From Leptopterna dolabrata (lineage: Eukaryota > Arthropoda > Insecta > Hemiptera > Miridae), in contig OX940986.1 in assembly GCA_954871275.1 (NCBI GenBank), positions 9,287,170 through 9,351,169 on the forward strand: DNA of 64,000 nt. The letters are read 5' to 3'. The position numbers were made by a program, and so were the translations under genes. Positions 21,640 to 34,240 of this stretch are shown here, piece after piece. Numbering within the stretch: the first letter of the stretch is position 1; every line of letters starts with the position of its first letter. Below the pieces are notes generated by a model. The model made no database searches, was not told the DNA's origin, and saw only the letters and a list, made by a program, of their open reading frames with translations.

Positions 21640-22428
21640 GGATTTTGGTTTATTATTCTGTGAATAATACACCTATGTAATCGCTCAGCAAAACATTTTT
21701 ATAACACCCCCTCAAAATTTGTTCTTTTCCGTTTCAAGGTACGTAGATTACAAAAATGCAATGTCCGTCCTCCGTACGCCGTACGCCGTACGCCGTCCGC
21801 CGTACGCCGTCCGCCGTATCACGTGTACAGGCTTCATTTTCGGTCTAAAAAAATCGTTCTTTCGCACACATGCTCCATTTGGGCCCTAGTTGTGTCCCGA
21901 AACTTTTCAGCCCGATCGGAATATACCCAGGGGTGTTATGAGTGAAAATGTGTATAAAAATAGGTACTTTTTGCGTTTTAGCAACATGTTGGTAACATGA
22001 GGTTTTGAGGTATCCTTTTCCATGTTTTTGGGGACGAGAAGACCGAATATGAAGTCGATTTTGACCAAAGACGCGGAAATTGAGGTTTTACCAAAGGTTC
22101 AGCTCCCAAAATGGTTTTTTTATGAGTCAAAAACCTGGAAAACTGTCTGAAATCACCATCAATGTGTATAATAACATTAGAAAATGTGTAAACATGTGAA
22201 TCAAGACCATTAAATGGCACTACCAATGATCAAAGATGGTCTGGAAAAAAAAGCGTACCTATTTCATGTTTTGGAGGCCAAAATTGGTGGAAATCATCAT
22301 AAATAGCTATTTCAATCATTCAACATGAAGGAAACAATAAATTTAACAGCCAACAAGAATCTCTAGAACTCCAATAGAATAATAAACCCATGTGACAAGG
22401 ACTTTGCAGCGTTTTTGGGGGTTTTCGG
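21640..22428 (-). mobile_element. R1 repeat, full-length single copy
   Basis: It opens with the terminal palindrome GGTTTATTATTCTGTGAATA, carries the GTACGCCGTACGCCGTCCGC minisatellite (about 21772-21815), and closes with ATAAACCCATGTGACAAGGA then CTTTGCAGCGTTTT. At about 790 bp it is the clearest monomer and defines the family. Confidence 0.8.
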
Positions 22429-22599
22429 TTCACAGGGAGCACCTCTGAAATTTTCGAACGAGTCAAAAAGCTACATCTTCTTTGAAAATTCGCTGAAAAG
22501 GGACCCTGGCCTCTGGGGCCGCCATGCAACCTGAATAGATACGGACTAACAGGTAAGTAAATCAGATCACAAAGGTATTGGCAATGTGGTCAGGTATTG

Positions 22600-22945
22600 A
22601 CCCCAGAAAACAGTGATCTACTCAGAAGAGGCATATATTTCACTCCACATCAACAATTTTCCTTCAGAACTTCATTATTTACGTTTCTTTTTGCCGTTTT
22701 ATTTAATGTTTGTCATCGGCAGAATTATTTTAGCAACATTTAACTCGTGATTTAGGTAGGTACCTAGTAACGAGTGCGGGGTTAGGCACTAATCTACGGA
22801 GGGTCTGCGATCTACATAATATGTATAGAATAGTAAATATTATATTATATAGACGGGTTATCTATACAGAGAGCTGTGATCTGTAACAGAAGGGTATTCT
22901 GTACAAAATAATAAACCGTTGTGCAGGGATTTGCAGCGTTTTAAG
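22600..22945 (-). mobile_element. R2 repeat copy 1
   Basis: Contains CACATCAACAATTTTCCTTC, GGTAGGTACCTAGTAACGAG and the end AATAATAAACCGTTGTGCAG then GGATTTGCAGCGTTTT. The same sequence recurs at 25.7 and 26.2 kb. The end resembles that of R1. Confidence 0.75.
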
Positions 22946-22989
22946 ACAGTAAAGAAAATGTCTGAAGTTATCTTTATGATTACTGTACT

Positions 22990-23525
22990 GTGTGAACTAT
23001 TCGAAAAAACCTACATTCGATTTTGAGCAGAGTGGAAAATTGAGGTTCCACCAAAGGTTCAGCTCCCAAAATTGATTTTTCATTATAGTCAAAAACCTGG
23101 GAAATCGTCTGAAATCACCAAACATTTGTATTGTAACTTCCTTCTACAAAATTACCCAAACTCAACACAAATTCAATTGAACAGCAACCTTTTAGATATA
23201 ATTTCAAAACAAGACTGACGACGAGATTTTCAAAATAAACAACTCAAAATCAAAACACAACAACAAACATGTGTGTTGCCACAGTATAATAACACTAGAA
23301 AAAGTGTCAACACGTGAATCAAGACGATTAAAACTACCAATGCTCAAAGATAATTTGAAAAAAAAAAAAAGAAAAAAAGGAGCGTACCTAATTTGTATTT
23401 TGGGGGCCAAAATTGGTGGACACCATCAGAAATATCTATTTCAATTGTTTTATATGAAAGAAACAATAAATAAACAGCCAGCATTTCTGTAGGTGTATCC
23501 AATAGAATAATAAACCCATGTGGGA
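22990..23525 (-). mobile_element. R1 repeat, partial copy with internal insertion
   Basis: R1 interior text (CAAAAACCTGGGAAATCGTC) is interrupted at about 23133-23283 by 150 bp of unrelated AC-rich sequence. The R1 text then resumes at TATAATAACACTAGAAAAAG. Confidence 0.7.
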
Positions 23526-23529
23526 AGGC

Positions 23530-24445
23530 TTTAAACGGATTTCGATTCAGGATGGTCAGAAACGGATTGGAATGTGGTTCTTTTCATTCTCGGCCGAGTG
23601 TTGTCCTCTTCTGACCAGATCATATTGATAAGGACGTCTCTCGCCACTGAGGGGCGTCCTAAAAATGGCTGAGTTTTTTCGAAAAAGATTTTCAAAACGG
23701 AGACGAAAAATCGATTCACGATAGGCTCGGACGGGGGTGGAAAACAAGGGAAGCTACCCTCTGGGCAGCGAGGGGCTACCCCTTCTTTGGTGACACGGAC
23801 CTCTCCCGTCACACTCTTCTATATAACTCCCGGCCACCTGCCCGCCACGGATCATTGGCCCAAGTGATGTCCGAGTGATTGTAGTTGAGATTTTCTCGTT
23901 CTGCGTCCTGAAACCTACCGTCGTCAACGCACCTCATCTCTAGTCATCTCAGTATGGATATCTACGTAGTCCTGGTACGTCGCCTTCATTAAATTGTGGG
24001 AATGGGTTGGAAGGAGGTAAAAATAAGGGTTGTTGTAGTGATTTAAGCATCGAAACGTGCGTTAAACGGACAACAAGTGAGGAATACACGTTAAATTCAA
24101 GTGAACGGTGAATCAACAAGTGGCCATCCAGTGGAATCGCCCGAATCAACAGCTGTGTTTGTTTCTGTTTTTTCCCCCCAAATTATTTTCAATACTTTTC
24201 TATGGACTGTGTTCATTCAGTGCGATGCAGAACTGTGGTAATGACTTAACTGTCTAATAAGGTAGGCGGACTGTTGCATGCGTATGAGTTGAGCTTCACG
24301 TCACTGATATTGGCATCACATCTCTGAAATTACCTATCATCTTTCCGTTAATGGGGTATTCTAACGGGGGTTAATGTGCCAAGTTTCACATAATACCTAC
24401 CATTTAACATGTACCTATCATGTTTTAGCCCTGGGGTACTAGCAT
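23530..24445. other. Stretch without a recognisable gene
   Basis: A 93-codon minus-strand frame (23531-23812) has no recognisable domain. AGGATGGTCAGAAACGGATT at 23550 is shared with R4 repeats. Confidence 0.35.
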
Positions 24446-24450
24446 TTCTT

Positions 24451-24560
24451 GCGAGTCGATTTTGCGCGTCAATTTTGAGCGTCAAATTTGAGCGTCAAAT
24501 TTGAGCGTCAAATTTGAGCGTCAAATTTGAGCGTCAATTTTAAGCGTCAATTTTTTTCGC
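24451..24560. repeat. 13-bp minisatellite (GAGCGTCAAATTT)n
   Basis: About eight units with decay at both ends (GCGCGTCAATTTT, AAGCGTCAATTTT). Confidence 0.9.
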
Positions 24561-24569
24561 GCACAATGC

Positions 24570-25280
24570 ATAGTGGTTTTCACGTACAACCGAGTAGTTG
24601 CTAGGGAAATGAAACTTCTTTCATTTTCATCGGACAAAAATTGTTTTCCATTCGTTGGAAAGCTCTTGATTTATCACGAATTTATTTCGTATTTGTTCTT
24701 GGTATTTATTTCCTAGTTTCATACTATAACTATATAAATGAATGTTATAAATGGATAGTAAACAATGACGCTTGTTTGGTTGTCACGTTTTAACATTGTA
24801 TCATCTATGGTGCTCAAGAAATTAATGTAGACAAGACATCGTCAGAAGAAACGAGCACATACGTTTCAAGTAGTAGATTTCTACCTAGCCTTCACTTTTC
24901 GAGTTAATAACATGATACATGGTTGCAATTTTTGGTTCTTAAACATAAATAAATTCTAGTTATACGAATAGCATGGATGGCTACTGGTTGTGTTTTTGTG
25001 TTGTGTTGTTTTTTTTTAACGTTTTTCATTCTACAAAGAAAAAATTATAGTGGGCTTATTTTGAGATCAAAATTCGAGTGCTGAACACCGCCCTCCCCTC
25101 CCCTAGTGGCGTCAGAGTATATAAATCAGCTGAAAACTACCATACGTTTTCATCCGCTTCGAATTGTCAGATACCAATCATATCGGAGAACTGGAAAATC
25201 TCGTTATAAAAATCATTGTGGAATACCCCATTTTACGTTCGTTCCCTTGCAAAACAAAAGCTTCCACGCTAGTAGTACTG
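24570..25280. other. Stretch without a recognisable gene
   Basis: AT-rich. The short frame at 25106-25390 ends in the hairpin element that follows. Confidence 0.4.
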
Positions 25281-25289
25281 AGACAGAAA

Positions 25290-25620
25290 AATTATTTAAA
25301 TTAAAAAAATCCTTTTTTAATACCAAGTTTTTAAAACGGACTAAAAAGTACAAAACGATTTCTCGTAGCCATAAAATAATTTCAGCATAAAATAGGAAAC
25401 CAATAATAGAAAAACGTGGGGCGCATGCAGTAGATGACAGAGAATAGCTGCTCCATACACTGCTTACTATTATTTATCTATTGCATGCGCCCCATATTTT
25501 TCTATTTACGGCTTTTCTATGTTATGCTGAAATCATTTTATGGATACGAGATAGGTACTTATTATTTTATATTTTTTAGTATGTTTTAAAAACGTGGTTT
25601 TTAAAAAGGTTTCATTATTC
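25290..25620. mobile_element. Hairpin MITE without ribozyme core
   Basis: The left arm (TTTTTAAAACGGACTAAAAA, CCATAAAATAATTTCAGCAT, GGGGCGCATGCA) is mirrored in the right arm (TGCATGCGCCCCATA, ATGCTGAAATCATTTTATGG, AAAACGTGG). The loop is about 60 bp. No CTGANGA/GAAA core is present. Confidence 0.75.
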
Positions 25621-25639
25621 AAAGAATTATTTTCTGCTT

Positions 25640-26515
25640 TTGGTTTATTATTTTCAATAATGAACCATTGGAATCGAGCATGAAAAAAAACTCTACCCCC
25701 CCCCCCCCCCCCACAAATTTGATGGTTTACGCAGAAGGGGCGTCTATTTCACCCCACATCAACAATTTTCTTTCAGAACTTCATTATTTGCGTTTCTTTT
25801 TGCCATTTTAGTTACTGTTTGTCATCGACAGAATTATTTTAGCAACATTTAACTCGTGACTTATGTAGGTACCTACCTAGTAACGAGTATTTCAACAGAA
25901 GGGTGAATGAATTCGAATTGTATTCATTTAACCCAAATGTCATCACCAGGGACGCGCTAACAATCGGGAATTGGCCCGAGATAAAATCATTGCTAGGAAT
26001 CACCTGATTATATTTTTCTGAATTATTATTTCATTTGGAAAATAATGGCTCTTTTGGAGTTTGTTGGTAGGTCGTGAAACTCGAACAAACGTTGAAGTAT
26101 TATTGATGGGTAAATTATTACACGATGGTAAATTATTACACAACGGTTCATTCTACCATCTACGTAGAAGGGGCTGGAGTTTGTTGGTAGGTACGTTTGC
26201 AACTTTTTTCACTCGACATCAACAATTTCACTTCAGAACTTCATTATTTGCGTTTCTTTTCGCCATTTTGGGTACTGTTTGTCATCGACAGAATTATTTT
26301 AGCAACATTTAATTCGTGATTTAGGTAGGTACCTAGTAACGAGTACGGGGTTAGGTACTAATCTACGGAGGATCTGCCATCCACATAACATGTATAGAGT
26401 AGTACATATTATATTATATAGACGGGTTATCTATACAGAGAGCTGTGATATGTAACAAAGAGTATTCTGTACAAAATAATAACCGTTGTGCAGGGATTTG
26501 CAGCGTTTTTAGTTT
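25640..26515 (-). mobile_element. R2 repeats, copies 2 and 3
   Basis: It starts with the palindromic end GGTTTATTATTTTCAATAAT then GAACC, followed by a C17 run (25696-25712) and GGTTTACGCAGAAGGGGCG. The R2 body occurs twice (25740-25895 and 26165-26510). The second ends AATAATAACCGTTGTGCAGG then GATTTGCAGCGTTTT. Confidence 0.7.
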
Positions 26516-26695
26516 TATCTGTGAATTTTTTTTAAAATAATTAAATATTTATGTTTTTATGATTCATTCATGTTCTATCATCGAATAGGATAGTGCGAAA
26601 TCCCATCTCAAGTTGGCATCGGGAAGTGGGCAAAATATCGATCACAAGATATTTGTACTTGACAAACAGGAAAGCGAATTACAAAAAAAAAACAC

Positions 26696-27265
26696 AGTCT
26701 TGCAGCATGGCTATAAGAGCGAATTTTCGAAGAAATAACTGATTTTATGTAAAACTGTTTTATCTCAAGAAATAACCACGTTCTTTCATCTTCGAAGTGC
26801 TCCAGTTTGAGAACGGAATGAGATATCGCAATTATGATTTGACCATCGTGTTCAGCGTACAAAAACCTTTAAAATGAGGTGTCACTTGTCAGACTGTTTC
26901 ATTTTGGGAATTTATGGGTAATTTTTCCCCCCTAAAACTCCCCCTTAGAGTGACCCGATTCTGCCCATCTACGAACTTAGCCTGTCGATTGCCAAGACAG
27001 ATTTTTCGTGCAAATTTGAACTTTTTATCTCAATTCTTTCGAGAGTTATCGTCTGGAATGACACATACATAAATATATAAATATATAAATATATAAATAT
27101 ATAATATATAAATATATATATTTATATACATATAATTTTTGGTGTCTTTCAGCAGTGAATTCAGGATGGTCTGAAACGGATTTTGGTATAAAAATCTTTC
27201 GGAAATTCGAGTTTTAAAAATTTTGGACCGAGAACAATAGCTTCCTTTTCTTCGAAAATTCGCTA
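26696..27265 (+). mobile_element. R4 repeat copy a
   Basis: It opens with GCAGCATGGCTATAAGAGCG and AATTTTCGAAG, and closes with TTCTTCGAAAATTCGCT, giving inverted ends. Inside is one unit of the text that forms a 141-bp satellite in copies b and c, then an ATATAAAT microsatellite (27070-27135) and GGATGGTCTGAAACGGAT. Confidence 0.7.
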
Positions 27266-27269
27266 AAAA

Positions 27270-27919
27270 GGTGACCTTACGTTCCGGTTACTCCAATGGA
27301 GTTGGTGGCGACTTCACCCCCAGTTCACTTTGCAATGTTGACATTGTTTTTATGCCTTCATGAGGAGTCAGAGCGATAGAGTTTTCGTCCTGGAATAGAG
27401 AACACGTCATAATAGAAAACGCTGCGAATTCTCCCACAACGGTTTATCACTGATCGTTTCGAGATACCGCTAAATTGCACAGAGTAGGCTACACGAAATA
27501 ACTGAACTTACTGAGTTCAGAAATTGAAGAGTTCAATTACGAGGCATTCAATATTTCATTACCATCTGCGAGTCAGCCGGATGTACAACCGAACGTCGAG
27601 TCATCCAAATTTGGCTCCCATTCCGACGTTCACTTCCACAACCTCAGACGGTTGTCGGTAGACAGTGGCAGTTCGATTTCCGTCGTTTCCACTTGGCAAT
27701 GAAACCAAAACGAGCTGTGCACTCATCAGCTTCGGGGTTTCTCCACTGGCCACCTGCAATCACAGTGATGTGCACAAAGACTCGATTGAAGAGCACTTGC
27801 GGAGCACTTCAGGCAGTTCAATTACAGTGGGATGACGAAGTCAAAACACCAACGAGTCCTGCCATTCAGTATTGGTTTCTATACGAACTAAATCACTCGC
27901 GAAGAAATCGTTGAAACCC
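27270..27919 (+). other. Uncharacterised stretch with a 73-codon frame
   Basis: The frame at 27693-27914 (MAMKPKRAVHSSASGFLHWP start) can be extended upstream without stops to about 27560, but matches nothing I recognise. It ends at the border of a hairpin element, so it may be part of a TE. Confidence 0.25.
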
Positions 27920-28150
27920 ATTTCAAAGAAAAACGGAGTTATTGAAATAATAGTCTATTTCCATCAATACACGAAAAACGCAAAAAAACACTGTTATACC
28001 GGTTTCGGTGATCAAACCATAACAAACGTTATTTTTTGTTACTGACGATGGTTTGATCACCGAAACCGGTATAACAGTGTTCTTTTGCGTTTTTCGTGTA
28101 TTAGTGGAAATAGACTATTTTTTTCAATAACTCCGTTTTTCTTTGAAATT
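27920..28150. mobile_element. Hairpin (foldback) element 5 with hammerhead-like core
   Basis: The arms TTTCAAAGAAAAACGGAGTT and its complement run inward through AATAGTCTATTTCCA and ACACGAAAAACGC to GGTTTCGGTGATCAAACCAT. The left arm lacks the six bases CTGACG that the right arm has between TGTTA and ATGG. The edge AATAGTCTATTTCCA is shared with the 107-bp satellite at 8.8 kb. Confidence 0.8.
28037..28076 (+). ncRNA. Hammerhead ribozyme-like fold 5
   Basis: Stem I TGTTA (28037-28041) pairs with TAACA (28072-28076). Core CTGACGA is at 28042-28048, then an extra T, stem II GGT/ACC with loop TTGATC, GAA at 28062-28064, self-complementary ACCGGT, and A at 28071 in the cleavage position. Confidence 0.65.
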
Positions 28151-31100
28151 GTTTTCTACCTTAACTGATCTTAGATAAGAATTTGCAATAAATTCTGATC
28201 CACGTACATTATAGTTGTACGTGTAGTCGTACTATACACGTAGTTGTCAGCTTCGGTCACCAGCTGGTGCCAGCATATATGGTGGCTATCTAAAATCGGT
28301 CATATCACCATGAATATCTTCTCCTTCTCTCGTTGCTTTATACTTGATGGAATGACTTCAAGATTCTAGATTTTTATTGGCACAAATACACAAAATTAAC
28401 AAAAAGAACAAAATTATTCTTAATTAAAATATACACACACTTGCTTCTACAGAGGCCTAAGTTCGAAAATTTGCAGCTATCCATTTGGTTAAATAATTAT
28501 GAAATAAATAATGGGGTAAAAAAAGAAATGATGAGTCCTCTTAAAATAAAATTAAATCTTGTCACCTTCTCAATTTTTTTCATAAATACGTCATAAGCTT
28601 TTTCAAACTTCACAACTACTAAATTTACGAATATCAGTTTGATTGCTGCAAAAGAAAAATTTAAGCAACAACATAAGAATTTCTGTGATACTTCTCTGAA
28701 TTAATCTTGTTCAATCAAATGTTATACCTGTAGTATGCCGTTCGCCTTGAATATAATCGGGAAATGTTATTGGCAGCCATCCCTGTCTTAAATACGTGTA
28801 GACAAAAGCCTTTTAGAAAAACGCCTTTAATTTTACCCTATAAAGTAAATGTACTCGTATGACAGCTGGGCGCGACTTATTCAATATTATGCTCAATATC
28901 GTATTTTGCTCAATTTGCAAAGGGCGAAGCGAACTTTTACGCATGCACCTTCCCATATCAAGATGCCGCATCTCACCGATGAATTTAATAAACCAAAATA
29001 AATCATCCTAAGCAAACTCAAATTGAATGCTCCTCTTGAAATTTTGAAGACATAAAAGAAATTATCTTAGTCTCAATTTATCACGATCAAATCAGAAGAA
29101 GCCAGGAGTCGACGGTTGTAAGGTAAATTGCTCGAAATTTTCGCTCCCTGCTCCCCTTACTATCGGTGTCCCTACTGTGTTAATTTCCGTTATTGAACCG
29201 AATTTGGTCAAAAAAAGAGAATTTGTAACCCACGAAAATTGCCCATTGCACCTATTATTGATACAGCAGAGGACGAAGTGGGTTACAAATTCATAAAGCC
29301 CCTTGAATAACCCTGTATCCGCAATAACCATCCTTATATTCCGTTCTAATTTGTACTCTTATTACCTATCCCTGTATAATGACTCATTAATACTACTTGG
29401 CCATATGGGCCGTGAGCGATCAAAACTTGATTGAAACCGACTAAATAGAACTGGAGCTCTGTTTGGTAGCTAGCAGTAGGCTCACCAAGGTTGTTCCAGA
29501 ACATGGTGAAATCTATTTGTTAGGCATCCTCATTACTAGGATTTTACCACCTCATAATAGTTAGTATACAGGTAAGTAAATAGTACTGGTAAAAACCCCT
29601 TGCCTTCGTCGAATCCGAAAATCGAGTTGACAGACATGTTCGTAAACGATTTTGGTCTTAATTTGTTTAGAATTCACTGTTAAGTTGTCATATAATAACG
29701 ATTCAATAGGCATCCAATCCTGATTCAAATGAATCTAATATACAAAGAATATCAACCTATTATTATTATTATTATTATAGCGTAATTTTGTTGCATACCC
29801 CTGCGACTGAAGGCTATGCTAAACTGCGAAGTTCATCTGTTGTGCATTGCTTTTGGTCTTACGTGAAGGAGCGAAATAATGCTCGTCGGAACTGGACGCA
29901 GTCAATAGGTATTTCTCGGGAACATTTCTACAAAAGTTATTATTTAAATGTGTCTACCTGCGCAAAATGTTCGTAAATGGGAAAAGTGTGCGTCTATCAC
30001 ACTACAGGTGCCAGAAAAAGAAGGAGAACATAAAGAAAGCTCTCTATCGACTCGCATATCCTTCAAAAACAGTCCACGTATTGAATGTAACTTTCAGAGT
30101 TTCTAAAACACTTCGACGGATTGTCTTCCGTAGAAAGGACAGATGTCCCAAAACTCAACTAACGGTTAATGAATTCACTGAGTCCACCTCTTCCAATTAA
30201 TAGGTATAAATGGATTTCGAATGAATGAGAATTCTCAATGGTTGAACGCTGAGCCTGATCGCCATTACCATAAGGAAGTTATCAAACTGTTATCACAAAC
30301 CACAATTACTACTATAAAGTGGCCTTTGTAAAATTTGTTTTTCTGTTGATAAATACGAAATATGCACACTCTGTGCACGTAATAATAAATTATTGATATT
30401 GGCTTGTTTCTTAGTTTGAGCCTTGGTACTCTAGAGAGGCAAGTTGTAGATTCCTACTCAATGTTAAAAAATAGTCGTCAGTCTTAACTATACCTTCTTT
30501 ATGCTAAGTTTGAGCTGTCGTACTGACAACCATTGTTCCTAGGTTTATTCATATGGCGGATCATTTGATTTCTGTTTTCCACCAAGTTTGCCAGTTCGTG
30601 GAAGGGAATTCCTTAGGTACCTCTCGTCTGGTGTATTACAACCGATCTGATGACATTGATCTTGCCAAACTTGGAAGTGGTTCAAAAAGCTCGCGCCCTA
30701 AATCACAGGTATTTGAGTAGCTACAATTCTGCCGTTCCATTTTCATGTTACTCGTACGTTTCTCCAGGCTTCGCATCTATTACAACAGGTATCACTGCAT
30801 TGCCAATACCTTACGCCCTACATAACAAAAGCAGTGATTCATCTAGAATCGCACCTGTCCTTTCTTTTCAATAATAAATGGAGTATCACATTATTTCTCT
30901 TATGAACCATCTCGTTTAGGACCAAATTTTGGTTGTACCCAGGGCCACTTTTTCGTGGACCCTACCTATTTCGCGTATATAACTACCTACAATATCCAAT
31001 ATAGCTGAACACTACCTAGCATATTTGCTTCTCAAACTCGTTTTACTCTAAATATGTCATTTAATTGAAGTATTCAACAACTTACAACGCTTGCTTTTAC

Positions 31101-31440
31101 TGGAAAAATTTCAGTCATTTTTTAATATATAGAGCATCTGACAAGGGTTAAAAACTGACCAATAACCCCGGACTGTGCTCGTTTATAAATTTATGATTCA
31201 GGCATTTCACATTGGACTGGTCATAAACGCCTCGTGATGGTCCACTAATATCATCTTCTGCTTCTTCAGTTTGTGGAAGTGAATAGGCATCAAGTTAATA
31301 GTAAAAACCACCTTGTTTCCAACGGCTTTGATAATAATACAGAGTTCCACTGCGAGCAAGAATTTTGAAAATCTGTTAGGACGTGATAAGCGATTTGATT
31401 TAAACGGTCTAACGATTAACAAAACAAGTCTGAAACTAAA
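28151..31440. other. Long stretch without a recognisable gene
   Basis: AT-rich sequence with short frames only. A (TTA)n microsatellite lies at 29758-29779. Frames at 29788-29976 and 29967-30200 are small and unsupported. Confidence 0.4.
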
Positions 31441-31442
31441 TA

Positions 31443-31988
31443 CTGTGAAACCTGGATAAGTGAGACCTGGGTAAGTGGATATGTCTGGGAAAAAAAGTCC
31501 GGTCGCACCCAGTTGAGGACAAAAAACCTCACTGTGCGGGAAAATGAGACCTCTATGAGTGGGATTCGTTTTTCCCATGGAAAACCTCCATGAGTGGGAA
31601 TCTCAGCCGCCAGAGCCTCAACGAGTGAGGCGACATCTAACAGTTCTGCTACTCGTTGTTCTTCCGATATTTAACAGTGGCAGTCGGCCCAACTTCGCTG
31701 CTTTGTGCTGTTTTGCTGTTTTGCGAAGAATCAAAGTTGACTATCTTTGTTGAGCTCACTCGATTTTTTTTTAGGAAAAATTAATTTTTTTTAACCCTTG
31801 CACATTCTTTTTCAGCAGGACCTACGGGACAATGCATGACTTTTCCTAAGTCCATTCAAATTGATAATTATAAATTTCATCTTTTTTGTGATTTTTTCTC
31901 TAAGTGGGACAATCGGGTAAGTGGGGAAATCTCCATGAGTGGGATTCAAAAGCTGGTTCCTTAAACTAACATTATCCAGGTTCCACTG
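31443..31988. mobile_element. pogo/Tigger-like MITE
   Basis: The ends CTGTGAAACCTGGATAAGTG and CATTATCCAGGTTCCACTG are complementary and flanked by TA (31441-31442, 31989-31990). Inside, GAGTGGGATTC and CTCCATGAGTGGG recur, the typical internal echo of the end sequence. No transposase is present. Confidence 0.75.
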
Positions 31989-31990
31989 TA

Positions 31991-33515
31991 CCTATAAATC
32001 CTTTTCAATAATTCTAGGGCTGCTGGAGCGTCCCGCCCGCCAAGAAAACCGAAAAACTCGAAAGTGACCAAGAAAACTGTTTAAACGACATAACAAGTGG
32101 AGTTTTACGACCCCCCCAACTATGCCCCCTGGGGGTCTCCGGTGTTGATTTTTCGTACACACATTCTCGAAGGGCCAAATTTACCAAATTTCAACCCTCG
32201 GGAACATCAGTTGTTGAAGTTTTCTACTAGTTCTTCTTGTTGTTCTTGCCAGGACTGCAGACTCACATCGAGCCATAATTTTTCACACTCATTCGCTATG
32301 CTCCAAAGAAGGGCCTTTTGTGCACACCCCCCCCCCCCCCCCCCCTTAAATATTGTACGACTTATTAGTGCTTAAATTGCATCAACTTGTAAATGAATGA
32401 ATAAATGGATGATTCATAGGAGAAAAAAACAAATGTTAAGTGCATACTAAACACGCTAAATGCATAATGTTTTTGGTAAAAAGAGTTTCATAAACAAAAC
32501 CCCTCTAAATTTTTCTTATCATCAATGTCTCATTAATATAATAATTACCACATTCATTGTGGAACCTGAGCCTCATTAATTAAAAAAAATAATAAACAGT
32601 CCACTTATTTTAGTTTACTGTTGCCTGATTTTCAGTTCAAGTCTCGCTGTATTACCCGAACTGTGCCGGTCCAATACCTGACATACTCAGCTCGACTACT
32701 ATGAATTCCAACAAGCTTGAAGCTCCCATCCCCATAATCGTAAGTTGTCTCGGAAAAGGCTACGTAAACGCAAAACTTTTGGTGAGCCATCAACTGATCA
32801 CGAAGGAACTAGCAACAAAAAATTCGAAGATTTAGCTATCTATTAGCTAGGTATATAATATTGTAGGTACTTAGGAGTTCGCGATTCAGCGACATGAGTG
32901 CGGTTCAGTCCGTATTCCGTGTGATAGTCTAAATCGATCGTTTGGTGGAAAGAAAGTCTTGAAGGAGAAAATATAAGTAGAAGGCAGTTAGTTCATAATC
33001 GAGTTCCCAGTCAAGTATCGAATCAACGTGTATGAAGTCAACGAGTAAAATACGGGTATACGGTGCCTCCTCTTTGGGGATCTTCAGGCAGCAATTTCTT
33101 TCTTTTAACATGGATATGTTTTTGCCCTGGGGGGTCATTCTAAAATTTGCGACCGAAAAAAATGCAACGCTGAAACCGATAAACAATTTGGAGATGTGCG
33201 TGTGTAGTTACCGACAATACCCAGCGAAACAATAATGAAATGAGCACAAACCATTTTATTGAACGAATTGGAAGGTTTCTTACTTTAGTTATCATCGTCC
33301 GTTATTGTCTATTACTGACCCAATTTCTGTACAATAAATTTTACCAATTGCACTTTTTTCATTATCAATCAATTCAAAAATTTATATCATTTTTCCACTT
33401 CATGGAAAAACATTGAAAAGTGGATGTGAAAATACAGCGCCCAAAAACATATCCATGATTCAATGTTTTTCCGTGTCTTCTTCTATCTCACTTCTTTCAT
33501 TTATTCATCCATCTT
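31991..33515. other. Stretch without a recognisable gene
   Basis: Includes a C19 run at 32327-32345. Overlapping small frames at 32929-33235 on both strands are unsupported. Confidence 0.4.
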
Positions 33516-33524
33516 CCTTCTGAT

Positions 33525-34240
33525 TTTGCTTATTATTTTGTAAATAATACACCTATATATTCGCTTAGCAAAAAAAAAATTCGAACACCCCCTCAACATT
33601 TTTTCTTTCACGTTTCAAGGTGTAAAAATACAATGCCTTAGGCCGTATCATCCATATCTACTTCATTTTCGGTCTAAAAAAATTCGTTCATTCCCACACA
33701 TGCTCCATTTGGGCCCTAGTTGTGTCCCGAAACTTTTTGCAGCCCGATCGCAATATACGCAAGGGTGTTATGGGTGAAAAATGGGTGTGAAAATCGAGTT
33801 TTTCGATTTTTTTTTTTGAGGTTTTAGTGAACATGACCTTGAGACTATTGTTTTAAATGTTTTCGAGGGCGAGAAGACCGAATATGACGTTGATTTCGAC
33901 CAAAGAGTGAAGAATTAAGGTAGTAACGAAGGTTCAGCTCCCAAAATTCATTTTTATAAGTCAAAAACCTGGGAAATTGTATGAAATCACCAAACATTTG
34001 TATAAAAACAGTAAAAGTGTATCGGCAGGTGAATCAAGACAATTAAATTGCACACCAATGATCACAGATAATTAATTGTCAAAACAGGAACGTAATTCGT
34101 GTTTTTGGGGAACAAAATTGGTGGAAACCATCAAAAATAGCTATTTCAATTATTGCACATGAAAGAAACAATAAATAAACAGCCAAAATTTCCGTAGGTA
34201 AATAGAATAATAAACCCATGTGACAAGGACTTTGCAACTC
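33525..34240 (-). mobile_element. R1 repeat copy
   Basis: It begins with TTATTATTTTGTAAATAATA then CACC, contains GTTGTGTCCCGAAACTTTTT and CAGCCCGATCG, and ends ATAAACCCATGTGACAAGGA then CTTTGCAAC. The GTACGG minisatellite is nearly lost. Confidence 0.75.
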
